This document shows positions 33,572 to 43,920 of a stretch of DNA of 64,000 bases, in pieces. The stretch comes from Amanita rubescens. Taxonomy: Eukaryota > Basidiomycota > Agaricomycetes > Agaricales > Amanitaceae. Below the pieces are notes generated by a model. It searched no databases, was not told the origin of the DNA, and saw nothing but the letters and a program-made list of their open reading frames with translations. A program made the translations under genes and the position numbers. The stretch covers positions 124,001 through 188,000 of the forward strand of contig WION01000009.1 of assembly GCA_015039365.1 (NCBI GenBank), written 5' to 3'. Numbering within the stretch: position 1 is the stretch's first letter; every line of letters begins with the position of its first letter.

Positions 33572-34518
33572 CTACTGATAAGGCGGCAAACCCCATTCCT
33601 CTGGGACGAAGTCCTCCAGGCTCTTGAGTATCTGGTCCGGTTTTTCCGTCCCTGAATATTCTATATTGAGAAGATTTGGGTCCGGCACCCAAATAACTGT
33701 TACTCTGATGATCATTTGACTTGCTTCCGAGGAAGACAAACGAACCAGACATATCCGCACGCTTTCCAGCCTGGACCCCTGGCAACGCGTCTTCGAATAC
33801 TAAACCTCGGGCCCTCTCTTGCAAATTATCTGTAGTGCACTCCACCTCCGGATGTCCCACATTGCGTCCCAGCATTTCCCGCGCAGCAGTTATGAAAATA
33901 TCAGGATTCGGTTTGCCGCGCATATTATACTGCTTATCGTCACTACACACCACCTTGTCTTCAAATTGACTGAAGATATTCCCTAAATTCGTAATCTTCA
34001 ATTCATATTTGTGACGTCGTGAACTGGTGGCAACGGCGATGGGTATATTGTGAGCCTTGAGATGGTGTACAAGTTTGCGAACACCGGGAAGGACAGATAC
34101 TGTAGGCCACAACTTATCCAACATCTCATTTTTTTGCGCAAGGCATGATTCAAGTGTAAGGGGTATATCCGGAAAGAATGAGAGCAGGTGCTTTGCTGAT
34201 GCCTCCTCAGCTGCACTCGTGTTAGCATCGATGCAGATTAGATAGCTAAGGAGTAACTTACGCAGCCCCATACAGCCTGCTTTGATGTCCCAAGTCATTT
34301 GCTTACCATACGGACGGAGAATCTCATCTAATAAATTAGCGATCTAGAAAATAGGTTGACATTGACTTGAAAATCACTGATGACTTTGGTGAACATTCCC
34401 TCCGAGTCGATCATAAGCCCTGTTGGCGGTTTACATCCAGTAACGAACCCCGAAACATGCTTTTCTTACCATCCATGTCAAATAAGACATACTCTATCTT
34501 GGGACGACTGGCCTGCAT
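33572..34518 (-). CDS. HAD-family phosphatase, HDHD1/GS1-like
   Basis: This is a haloacid-dehalogenase hydrolase similar to pseudouridine-5'-phosphatase HDHD1 and to yeast glycerol phosphatases. It starts MQASRPKIEYVLFDMDG at 34518, where FDMDG carries the nucleophile Asp (motif I); an intron splits the codon right after it. Motif II is VATSSRR, motif III includes KPNPDIF, and motif IV is VFEDALPGVQAG. The cap domain is the helical segment around PDIPLTLESCLAQKNEML. The last intron (donor GTCTGG) leads to VIWVPDPNLL and the end PEEWGLPPYQ. About 250 residues, no frame breaks. It is divergent from the glutaredoxin gene, 84 bp between starts. The exact substrate is unknown. Confidence 0.85.
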
Positions 34519-34602
34519 AGTTCGACGGAGGAGATCAAGTGCGCGCTGGCAAGTAGCATTCCCACCCTCACTCAGACACTACTTCTCAAATCGTCTGAGC
34601 TC

Positions 34603-35405
34603 ATGAGTTCTGATTCTAAACCAATCCCTCGGGCGTCATTGGTGCGGTGGCGAAAAACACTCGTTCTCCTCGCGGTTGCGGTCCTGGCGTTCATATTTCT
34701 GGGTGGTCAACATCTGTTCTCAGATTCCCTTGAAATTTCGCGGTCCAAAATCGTCGATTATGTTTCAAGGCCGAAAGTCGATGAAGTCTACGGTTTAATA
34801 CACTTGGTCACAGGCGGCATCGAGGAACAGGACACTTTGACCGAAGCTGCAGATGGTGACCCTACCAAGCCTATTGACCTGTCCGTGTATGCGGAAGGAA
34901 GACAGATAGACTGGAGAAAGGAAGTGAAGAGACTGGATACCAAGTACCCCATTGTTGTCTTCAGCAAGGCGAGTTCTTCTTTTTTAAAAACGTCTACCAG
35001 CATTAATTATGCTTCTCGCTAGACCTATTGCCCGTAAGTCTAGGTGCTATAGTTGCGAGTTTCGGTTACTGAGCACTGATGCATTCTATAGTTACTCTAA
35101 ACGCGCCAAAAACCTTCTAGCATCATACGACATCCGGCCAGCTCCTTTCATCGTCGAAGTTGATCTCCGAGGTAATACAATCAGATCATAAGGTACCAAC
35201 ACGTCCATGACAATGTTGTGCAGGTGATGGTAGCATTCTCAAGACAATTCTAGGCCGCCTGACTGGTCGCGCTACTTTCCCTAACGTCATCGTGCATGGA
35301 AAGAGCATAGGAGGATCAGACGATTTAGCCGCCCTTCACGAAAGCGGGAAGCTTAAAAAAATTTTACGGCGAGCGGGGGTCAATTTCAAACCGCGAGACG
35401 CGTAA
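34603..35405 (+). CDS. Membrane-anchored glutaredoxin (Grx6/7-like), active site CPYS
   Basis: It is a thiol oxidoreductase of the early secretory pathway type. The N-terminus has one TM segment (TLVLLAVAVLAFIFLGG). A linker of about 80 residues leads to the glutaredoxin fold (KYPIVVFSK). The active site TYCPYSKRAK is assembled from three exons: intron 34969-35022 uses a GC donor (AAG|GCGAGT), an 11-nt exon at 35023-35033 encodes T-Y-C and part of P, and intron 35034-35091 follows. The rest reads LASYDIRPAPFIVEVDLR, an intron, then GRLTGRATFPNVIVHGKSIG (TFP cis-Pro loop) and SDDLAALHESGKL. The end is VNFKPRDA at the TAA 35403-35405. Confidence 0.9.
34969..35033 (+). other. GC-AG intron plus 11-nt microexon
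   Basis: The donor reads AAG|GCGAGT and the acceptor CGCTAG|ACC. The following exon ACCTATTGCCC (35023-35033) is only 11 nt and carries the catalytic Cys codon TGC. Alternative exon joins lose the CPYS motif, which makes this model compelling. Confidence 0.82.
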
Positions 35406-35830
35406 CATCTTGTAATACCGTATTGCCCGCATGACGACCAGGAATAGTCGTAACCAGTACCAAGGAGACGACCGGAAACAAATCAACTGTTCCATTATTC
35501 TCATGAATCTATCTTTAGAGGAGGCGTGAACAAAGGTGCTTGGCCAGACTGGCGAACAGACTTGCAGACTCTTACTTCTAAGTCTCAGAATTCGCGCTAT
35601 GTTTCGCTTGAGCCTGAATGCGAATGAAGCTAAGTAAATTATGTACTTGAGAGAAAGGGCGCCAAGGTCGGCCATGTGGCTGCGGCGGAAGATCAATTAC
35701 CGTATATAACAGGCGGTCTTTTGCAATCGGTCGACAAGGCTCCTTATTCCTTCTCCCATCGTCTCCCAATCTCCTTCCTTCTTCCCATTCGTTTGCTCCA
35801 CTCATTTCGAATTTAACTGTCATTGACACC

Positions 35831-36543
35831 ATGTTCACGAAAGTTGTGTCTTTTGTATTCCTTGCGTTGCCATTCATTGCGCAGTGTATGTATTCGGCTC
35901 CTTCGTTTAACTTTGTCTTGTTTAACACACGGTACAGCTGTTACCGCAGCTAGCTGCAGCAGGACATATGTTGTAAAGGAAGGGGACATCTGCGACGGCA
36001 TTGGCGGGGCAAACAACGTCTCGACGTCCGTGGTCTCTCAAAGCCTGTTACATTCAGGTGCTGACAATCTATTTTTAGCTATCAACTTGCCGCTGTTAAT
36101 CAGGGGGTCATCGACCCTTCCTGTGCTAACCTCAAGCCAGGCAAGACCATCTGTCTTGGAATGCCTGGAGAAGACTGCACTACGACCTACACCGTCGGTA
36201 ATGGAGATACCTGCGATGGCATCCAGACCAAGACTGGAATTAATGCCACCCTTCTCCACACGAACAACCCTCAGATTAACCACGAGTGTACCAATATATA
36301 CATTGGCGAGGTTTGTTATACCCGCTTGCTAATCAACTGGCTTTAAATCTCATTTATGGTTTTTTTCAGGTCCTCTGTATTGCGAACGTAGTCGCTGTTC
36401 CCGCAACACCATCCAATGGAGCCGCCGCATTGGTAGTTCCCCCTTCGAACGCTGTTCCTGCCAACCCCAGTGCAACAGCCGTCCACACCAATCATACGTC
36501 TACTATTACTCACGCCCCGATGGCCACACCGTCTTCGGACTGA
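35831..36543 (+). CDS. Secreted LysM-domain protein (effector-like)
   Basis: Fungal LysM proteins bind chitin and can shield hyphae or dampen recognition. A signal peptide (MFTKVVSFVFLALPFIAQ) is followed by an intron and two LysM domains. The first is CSRTYVVKEGDICDGI to YQLAAVNQGVIDPSCANLKP, with an intron whose donor GTCCGT had to be chosen to read VSTYQLAAVN. The second is CTTTYTVGNGDTCDGI to LLHTNNPQINHECTNIYIGE. The tail is Ala/Thr/Pro-rich and ends THAPMATPSSD. No catalytic domain. Its position next to the Crinkler-like gene makes this a small patch of effector-like genes (inference). Confidence 0.88.
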
Positions 36544-37894
36544 CGAGGGCGATCTTCCTTACTGCGATGAGTTGTGAGTAATCTCAACTCAGATATATAT
36601 CCAATGCACGCACTGTATGCTGGCCACTGGTTTGGTATTCCTTTTTTGAAATTGTTTTCTGCACCTGGAGAAGTGAGGAGTCGCCGGATAAACTCTTAAT
36701 CTCTCATTTGTTAATTCTGCATCTTGGACTCGGACGTGCATAAGCCGTCAGCGTCATATATCATACGCTAGAAGCATTATTTTTATTCTTATATTTCCCC
36801 GTACATGATTTGTTGGTATGACTGTATGGTCTTGATTCTTTGCTCATAGATTGGGCAGAATATAGGGTTTAGTACGTAGAATAAATGGACGGGAATCGTT
36901 TTAAAAATTGGCGTGCTTGAGCAACCCGAACAGCAATGGATATCGTATCGAACCAATTCGGGGCGTCGAATGATGCGATATTTCTCTGACATCCACGTGC
37001 AGCTGACCATTTTTCCTGTTAATAATGTTTGATCATCCTTCAATTTGAAGACAATACGACATTTTTTTCAAAATGGACAATGTACAGCAATGGGCTCGCG
37101 TGCGTCGATTGAACGGTGGTGGTGATATTCGTGCTGCTGGTCTCGATTTAGCAACAGAGGAGGAATGACACTCGAGGGGACATGTGTGATGGTACGCTGC
37201 AATTTAACTTGTGCCTGATATGCCGAACAAGATACGTGAGCAGGTTGAAAGATGTTCTAGAAGAAGTGGTCAACACTGCTGGTGGCGAGCACTACCGTCC
37301 TATATAGCTCTCGGCACATCCCTAACTTCAAATTATCTTTGTATTGCATCACCGAAAATGGTCAGTTTTGAAACACTTGCTTGCTAACTTAGTTCGAAAG
37401 TTGGAATGCGTATAGTAGTGAAGAAGACCAGGCTTGAGGAGTTCCCTGTTCCCATTGCAACTGGCAAGAACTTCAAAGAGGTGCGCTCAAGTAAAGCTGC
37501 AAAGGCAAAAGGGAATGGTGGCTGACCTTGGCCGTGCCTTGTCGACCTATCGCTAATGCGGGCCTATGTTAGGATGTGGCACTTGATGAGGTTTGCAAAT
37601 CTAGCAAGAACGAACCGAAGGCCTCCAATTCACAACTAGCCGTTCGAAGTCAAGGACAAAGAAAGACACGATGTACTCGCTACTGTATTCTATGCTTGCA
37701 TGTTTTGGCTTCGATCCTTGACAATTATTCACCGACGCACTGAGCTGAGCCAAATATTTTTGAGAATACCAACAAAATGTAAAATCGCAGTCAATGATAT
37801 CAATCGCGAAGGAAAACCTGACAATGAATCTCAAGTTCTGTGGCTGACCTTGTTCGGGACGTTCCGAAACAGCCGTTCTCTGCTCTCTCGTACA
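36544..37894. other. Intergenic with gene remnants
   Basis: About 1.35 kb between the LysM and Crinkler-like genes. Apart from the short relic at 37073-37168 there are only small fragments such as KLGMRIVVKKTRLEEFPV (about 37400-37450), which has no family assignment. Confidence 0.4.
37073..37168 (+). pseudogene. Short relic of an Agaricomycete repeat-associated protein
   Basis: The 31-codon frame MDNVQQWARVRRLNGGGDI ends in TGA. Past the stop, one frame reads TRDMCDG. The order W.RVRR..GGD..RA..L followed by a RD motif recalls the N-terminus of multi-copy, often transposon-associated proteins of mushrooms. That is recollection, not a search result. It has no continuation. Confidence 0.35.
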
Positions 37895-39625
37895 ATGGCT
37901 ACAGCTTCTCGCGAACACGCCCAGTTAACCGAGTTTTCCAAAACTGTTTGGGGTAAACCTGGGGCTCTCCTGAAATCCTCTGGGGATATCGAGTACATTG
38001 ACCTTGAGGGTCACGAAGTCTTTCGGGCCCTCTTTGCGGGGGAACTTAATGGTGGCAAGATACTGGTCAGAGACGAGTATCGCGCAGCACTGGAGGAATT
38101 GGAGAAGGATACATACAGGCGAGGTGCATATGTAACTGGGCAACCGGGTATAGGTAAGTCCATCTTCAATTATGTCCACTGCCGAACTTGAATGCTTATA
38201 CTGCTTCCAGGCAAAACATATTTCCTGGCCTATCTACTCATCAATCTCCTCTGGAAGAAACACACGGTTGCACTGCAGCTTCCAGATGGCCGTGATTTCT
38301 ATGCACTTTTCAAAGACTCCACTGTTGCTTTCCACAGTCTTGCTAACAAGGATGCGCTGTTAGACAGCACTGGTTCTGATATCTGGGCACTCTCGAACTC
38401 CAACGCTCACACTCCAAGTCTCAAAGGCATCTTTCTAGGCGTGTCGCATGTGCGAGTAATTCAAGCAACTTTGCCAAGGGAGTGGTGGAAGCAACGGGGC
38501 AAGGAAGCACATGGGGAATGCTACATTATGGATGTGTGGTCTAGGAAAGAAATTGAAAAGCTTGCGTGAGTGACTCCTACTCTTTCCATTCAAACTATAT
38601 ATCCTGAGATGACCAGCAAACTCAGGGGACTTGACTCAGAGCGCATGTCTTTTCTTGCACAGCAATGGGGTTGTGATCCTCGAAGCCTAATTGAATTCAT
38701 GGAACTTGACGATTCACAGATCGAGGAAAAATACAAAAGACGTTCTGCGGAGGCCGTCCAGGCATGTGGGAGCATGCTGTCTTCAATAGAGATGAACGCC
38801 AACTTCGACAATGCCCTATCACTGTTCTACATCTGCCGGCCTCTGAAAAGGGAGGGGGTTTTCGATCGCACACTTCCTTCTGCATCAGTACCAACTAAAA
38901 AGCTTCGCAGCATCTTGGGCGTGGCTCTCCAGAATCTGGACAAATCAGTCAGGTTCAGTTTTTTTCGTGCTCCCTCCCAATCAGATGAGATGCGGCAAGC
39001 TGCCGGCTTCATTTTCGAGTCTTGGTTCCATTCATATATGGCTGCGGGTAACTCTCTACGATGCCACTGGGCGCAGGGCAAACTCAAAGGGCAAACTCTA
39101 AAGCAGCTAGCAGGGATAAAGAACCTTGTGTATGCAACCTGGGATCCCTTGAAGAACGAGAAACAGAAACTTCCGTTTTACTGGGTCGCTCCCAAGAAAT
39201 ACCCCGGAATCAACTCTGCACTCATATGTGATGATGGAATATATGTATTTCAAGTCACCATCAGCTCGAAACACAAGCCGCCGACAGCTGGCATGGAAGA
39301 TTTGCAAAAGCACCTGTCGAAAAAGCTAAGGAATAAGCCATGGCGCGTTGTATTCGTCGGAGACACCGAAGCAGCAATCCAAGCAGTGACATCGCAATGG
39401 ATGGGTAAGTTATTCTCTCCGACAGATCCTAAGGAAAGCATACCCATAGCGTGGTGCGCGTTGGATCCCGTGAGGCAAGACATTACTTATAGGGTATGTT
39501 AAGTTAGTTTGTCAAGAACCTTCCAAGTTCTAACGTGTCATAAGGAATGGCGCGAATTGTGGGCCGAGGGCGAGGATTCTGAATACATGGCGGAGTCTAG
39601 CGAGTCTAGCATGGAGGTAGACTAG
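37895..39625 (+). CDS. Crinkler (CRN)-like protein: P-loop NTPase plus C-terminal REase-like domain
   Basis: Crinkler-type proteins are intracellular or host-delivered effectors that combine an NTPase with a restriction-endonuclease-like domain. The start is MATASREHAQLTEFSKTVWG (37895). The Walker A motif VTGQPGIGKT is split by an intron (about 38151-38212) after the glycine codon's first base. The sequence after it (YFLAYLLINLLWKKHTVALQ) is the expected helix and strand. Introns at about 38564-38610 and 39495-39543 give a clean join (KLRGLDSERMSFLAQQWG; then EWRELWAEGEDSEYM). The C-terminal domain includes KNLVYATWDPLKNEKQ, VFQVTISSKHKPP and WCALDPVRQ, matching the REase-fold domain of this family. 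About 530 residues and no frame break. No signal peptide, so any secretion would be unconventional. Confidence 0.82.
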
Positions 39626-40564
39626 GAAATGCCTCGTTAATAGGAGGGACAAGAACCTTCGCAAAGTGCATTTGACAAAGAAAAAGAAAATTAGATGTTC
39701 GGGCACATGTAGTAAATAGTATTGATATAATCATGTTTCGCTTCAACGCAGAACGTATAGAACCTGATCTTATTTTATTTCTTTGGGCAAAGTAGTCTAC
39801 CGATCTGCACAAAAATGGGAACATCCAGTCATCCACTAGGTTGCAGCTAGAGTTAGATACAGCCGAGGAACTTGCGCTGACTGACACTGCGAGCCCAAGA
39901 TCACGCGAGGCAATGGCGTAGATCCCTTGGTGCATATGCCGCTGCGCAAACCGCTTCATCGGAGGATCTAAAAACAAGCCACCATCCATCGCGTTCAACA
40001 GTGCGCCGCTACAAATAGGAATAGACTGGCCTTGCCATTACCGCCATTACTGCCATTGTTCGTCCATCTACAGACTCTTGTTAACTTCTCCAAATCTCCA
40101 GGAAGCGCTCATGCGTAGCATGAACATCTGCGAGCAGTCTTTCTTGGCTCAAGAAACCTCGAAGGTAAGTAGGAAGCTGAGAGAAGCCGATTTTGGTTAG
40201 ATCATGCATACAGTTTAGGTACGGAGTGACTTACCTTGTAGAGTTAGCTTCTATGCTAGCTTGTCTAGCTGCTCGTCATACTTATTATTGTACGCCATGA
40301 ACGGTGAATTGTTGATAAGCACTTGTCGCGCGAAAAATATGGATACGTACGACGGTATCGCAGGCTCTGACCACTGACAACTGCTTGAGGAGGATTCGGG
40401 TCACTGGGCGTAGGCTCAGTTTTGGGACAGCCGTACTGTATGATAATGAGTTACAACAGAATCTTAGGTAGTGCAAGTAATCCACCCGTTCTGCCATTTA
40501 TGTAATAGGAGTCTATGAGGTCTGGAGAAATTCCTGTTGTTATTTCAGCCCTATTTCAGCCAGC
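39626..40564. other. Intergenic, no supported gene
   Basis: A 130-residue minus-strand frame at 39606-39998 and a 70-residue one at 40285-40497 exist, but neither shows a domain. The second could be the edge of a small spliced gene. A short run of GCCATT-like triplets lies near 40035-40060. Confidence 0.4.
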
Positions 40565-41730
40565 ATGAAATCGTTCCCTGCCTGTGGTGTCAAGTAAGTG
40601 CCTCACATGCAAATTCCAGGGCGCGCATAACAGTGCTGCTGATACATATATGACACTGGCACATGGGTAGCTTCCATGGTTTTCAATGTCTGAATTTCTA
40701 GAATTGTCTTCGCGTTGATGGGTCTTCTATGCATCTCGAGTTCGCTTGTTGTAAACTCTATTGGTATAAAGAATACACTTATCCTGGGAGTCCTGGGCGG
40801 GCGCCCTACTCCGCCGCGCTGTGTAAGTCGTTTTGCCTCTTCACCGCATGGTGCAGTACGCCGAGTCTGGTTAAATTTCAGACCAGAATAACAGATATAG
40901 TATCGTGAGTTTTATGTCCGCTTTATTGTCACGTTATATACTCAGTAGAGTACAGCAATGGTTTGTTATATCTGCACCCGTCACCTGAGGGATTTCAGCG
41001 GGTCTCTATTGAGCGGCGGCGGTAGGCGATAAGCACGAAAATACGAGATATGTACCTATCATTTAATGTGAACAGGGTGCCATCGTGTTGGCCTATCTCG
41101 AGCATGGGAAACGAGGCAGATATCTCGCTACTTCCCAAAACAGCGAACAGATAGTTGGAATGGCGGTGCTATTAACCTAGAGTTGAATGCAAGGCAGTCC
41201 AAGGGCGTTGTCGTGATGCAAGTCCTGGCGCCGCCCGCGGCGTCCCTTATCTCGCATCCTGACGATATTAAGCGCGCAGGCGGAACGAGGGTGAAAATCG
41301 ATGCAAAGGCAATCGTCAAGGGGCAATTTTGTCTCTTGCGGAAAATGATATCGACTCAGAGCTCTTTGCTATCTTCCTCAGTATGTTGCACGCAGATTTT
41401 GATGTTGCGGAATAATAGCTGAAGGTACGCATCGACGTATCTGATGTTGTACTTTTCTGCTGGGTCGAGCCACTCACCGAATACACCGCACCTGAGGCCA
41501 GTTCAAAGGTCCGTGCGCGTGCCTTGGCTCCTGGTGCTGTAACAGGATCTCCAGCCACCGTTATTTCCATGACTTTCATGGCAAAATTCATTAAGAATTT
41601 TCCAAAGGCACCCGTCAGGTATGTAGGGACGACGGTATACTCGTGTGGGCGATAATTGTGCAGCACACGTACACGAAGAGGAATCCGGGCTTTAGATTGG
41701 AGCAGCCCTGAATTGGCTTGCCTCTGCAGA
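40565..41730 (+). pseudogene. Relic of an UNC93-like MFS transporter
   Basis: Fragments in different frames read in the right order for an UNC93-like membrane protein: VFALMGLLCISSSLV (about 40700), TLILGVLG then APYSAAL (about 40790-40820), NNRYSIV (about 40890), GAIVLAYLEHGKRGRYLA and QNSEQIVG (about 41080-41160), NGGAINLELNARQSKG (about 41160-41200), LAPPAASLISHPDDIKRAGG (about 41225-41285) and VRARAL (about 41510). Stops and frame changes separate them, and most of the C-terminal half is missing. Intact relatives have about 450-500 residues. This is a decayed gene rather than a few base errors. Confidence 0.68.
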
Positions 41731-42100
41731 ACCTGTTGCAGAATTACCTCGTATGTAGATCTCGATCCTGTGGGTCAACGTTGGCACACTTAGCTTGGCG
41801 CGTGGGACTGTACTACTGCGGGGTATTGAAATCTTGGGGTCAATGTACTGCATTCGGTATAAACTCATCGTAAGCGCTTCCATTTCTCTCCCATGCCACG
41901 GGGCTGAAGAGGCTGCGCAGACATTTCTATCTGCTTTATACGGTAGTGGTGTCCTGGGCAGTGTCGAATGATTCCACTGGCGTGATTCTCGCTAGCGCTT
42001 GGGAAAGATAAGTCGGATAATCCAACGAGCGTTGAATCGGAGGATAAAGAATGATGCCGTAAATACTTATAATAGGATAGCTTTATCACCATGCAGCAGC

Positions 42101-43036
42101 ATGGCGCTGTCATCCACGAGCTCGGTCCTTTCGTTAACGCGGCCATTCTCCCCAAATACTCTCGAGCTCGTTCGCGAGGCCCTTCGGAGTGCTACATCTC
42201 CGACTGTCCAGCCCCGTCATCCCAAATCAAATCATGCTGCGGTGTTAATTCCCCTGTGTAATGTCGATGGGAAGCCAGGCATTCTCCTTGAAGTAAGAGG
42301 CAAGTCACTTCGGAGCCACCCTGGCGAAGTAAGGTATGCCCATTTCGCGGAAAATGCTCAACTGCCGTAATGATTGTTCGTCGCCCCCCGCACAGCTTTC
42401 CTGGCGGGAGAATGGACGAAGTACGCCCTCGTTGTGAAGCATCTCAGATACATTGGAACAGAGTTCTTTTAATTTAGACTGATGCTTCGTTACAGCATGC
42501 TGCATTAAGAGAAACACAAGAGGAACTTGGCATCAATCCTGATCAAATAGACGTACTCGGTAGCATCGGCCCACCCGAACTGAACGGGCGGGGTGATTGG
42601 ACCGTTTGGCCGTTCGTCGTAGGTTCTACTTAACTACAATCCGGAGTACGGCGCGTCTAATCTAACTATACAGGGCTTCGTGCATCATCCCAACAGGAAA
42701 CATCCCGTAAAACCAGAAGAACCATTTCCGTCCCTAGATATGAGCACTATCCGACAGAAGCTCCCAACGGTCGAAGTGGGGGCCGCCTTTCATTTACCCT
42801 TGAGCGCTCTTGTAGAGTCAACAAGGCGAAGGCAGGATATGTTTCGTGAAGGGAGGCCTTATTGGGCAATCTCCATAGCGGATCTGCTTCAGGATGTGCA
42901 ACCTTCGATTGTCGACGTTAATGGACAAAAAGATGCCGAGAATATCGTCGATGGTAATAAATTAGAGGAGGGACTCGAAGTATGGGGATTGACGGGCTGG
43001 TATCTGTCACTTGTCATGAAGATATTGAATATATGA
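42101..43036 (+). CDS. PCD1: Nudix hydrolase, CoA diphosphatase type (Pcd1/NUDT7-like)
   Basis: It hydrolyses CoA and its derivatives, usually in peroxisomes. The start MALSSTSSVLSL at 42101 is preferred because it gives the typical length; an upstream in-frame ATG exists at 41999. The region HAAVLIPLCNVDGKPGILLE, LRSHPGEV|SFPGGRMDE and TDASLQHAALRETQEELGI forms the UPF0035-plus-Nudix box, with two introns inside it (about 42333-42397 and 42420-42479). The Nudix residues G..E.......RE..EE.G are all present. The third exon (GINPDQIDVLGSIGPPEL, WTVWPFV) joins to GFVHHPNRKHPVK. The C-terminus ends in a hydrophobic stretch (GWYLSLVMKILNI). No frame break. Confidence 0.85.
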
Positions 43037-43048
43037 ATAGATGGAAGT

Positions 43049-43803
43049 TTATTTCCGTTGCCGTAGATCTGAAACGCGAGCGTCTGTAGAGGTTGATACG
43101 ACATCGACTGCATCGACTGTTTCAGCATGTGTGGGATCTTCCTTTGAATTTTCGGTGTCAACCTTTTTGTGATTGGCTGCTCGCAGGCGTCGCCTCCTCT
43201 TTGCCGCTTCAGCACGCGACTGCCATAGCAGAAACAATACACCCTCTGACACTGTAACTAGTATCGCGACAAAAAGACCTGCTAAAACTCTCTTGAAAAC
43301 AATAGGATATGTTAATTGGATCGACTTTACAAGAATCTGACACATACCCATTCATTTCGCCAACCTATCTTTTCTGCGGCCCACCAGGTGGCAAATGCTG
43401 AACCTACAATGCTAAGGATTGCATTTAGCAAAGCCGTGATAGATTTTCTTTCTCTATTCTGCTCTGCTTGGATTTCTGCAGGGTCCCTCGGGGGGATGTA
43501 AGAGCCGAAAAAGCGCTCGGGTGATGTAGCGGTCCCCGCTAGAAGAGAGACCATGGAGTATGCATGTGGGTCCAAAGGTGGAGTTTGCTTGTGCAATGCC
43601 TCTAGCCCGATATCTGAGCGCGTCCACCTTGAAATGGAGAACAGTAGGTTGTAAGGTATGACCGATGGAGGTGAGGTGGATAGATATGGTGCCAGTTCCT
43701 GCGCTAGGTCGTCAGGCAACCGCTGCTGCAAAGGCCGCAGAGTGTCCACTAGATGATTCTCTAGCGATATATTGAGCTTGTCGCCGTTCAGAGAGCCAAC
43801 CAT
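43049..43803 (-). CDS. VMA12: V-ATPase assembly factor Vma12 (TMEM199-like)
   Basis: It is an ER membrane protein needed to assemble the V0 sector of the vacuolar ATPase. The start is MVGSLNGDKLNISLENHL at 43803. A cytosolic part contains the conserved YSMVSLLAGT and RDPAEIQAEQNRERKSITAL. Two TM segments follow (LNAILSIVGSAFATWWAA; then VLAGLFVAILVTVSEGVLFL) separated by GWRNEW, where the single intron sits (GTATGT..TTTTCAAG). The tail is basic and ends SDLRQRK. About 230 residues. It shares a 117-bp divergent promoter with the ataxin-10 gene and ends tail to tail with the Nudix gene. Confidence 0.82.
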
Positions 43804-43920
43804 GAGGACGTAACGAGCGTGTCAATCAAGGGAGTGACAGCAGCTCGGTAAAATGCGTTGAAGCAATCTTAAGTGTTGCCTTTCGAGAGTAACATAAAAC
43901 ATGCTTTACCTTGAACTACA

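Noticed and set aside
39606..39998. 130-codon minus-strand frame downstream of the Crinkler-like gene
   Set aside because: No recognisable domain, and it overlaps the end of the Crinkler-like gene.
40285..40497. Possible small minus-strand gene starting MAER with an intron
   Set aside because: A donor and an acceptor exist, but neither frame after the join gives a recognisable protein or a convincing end.
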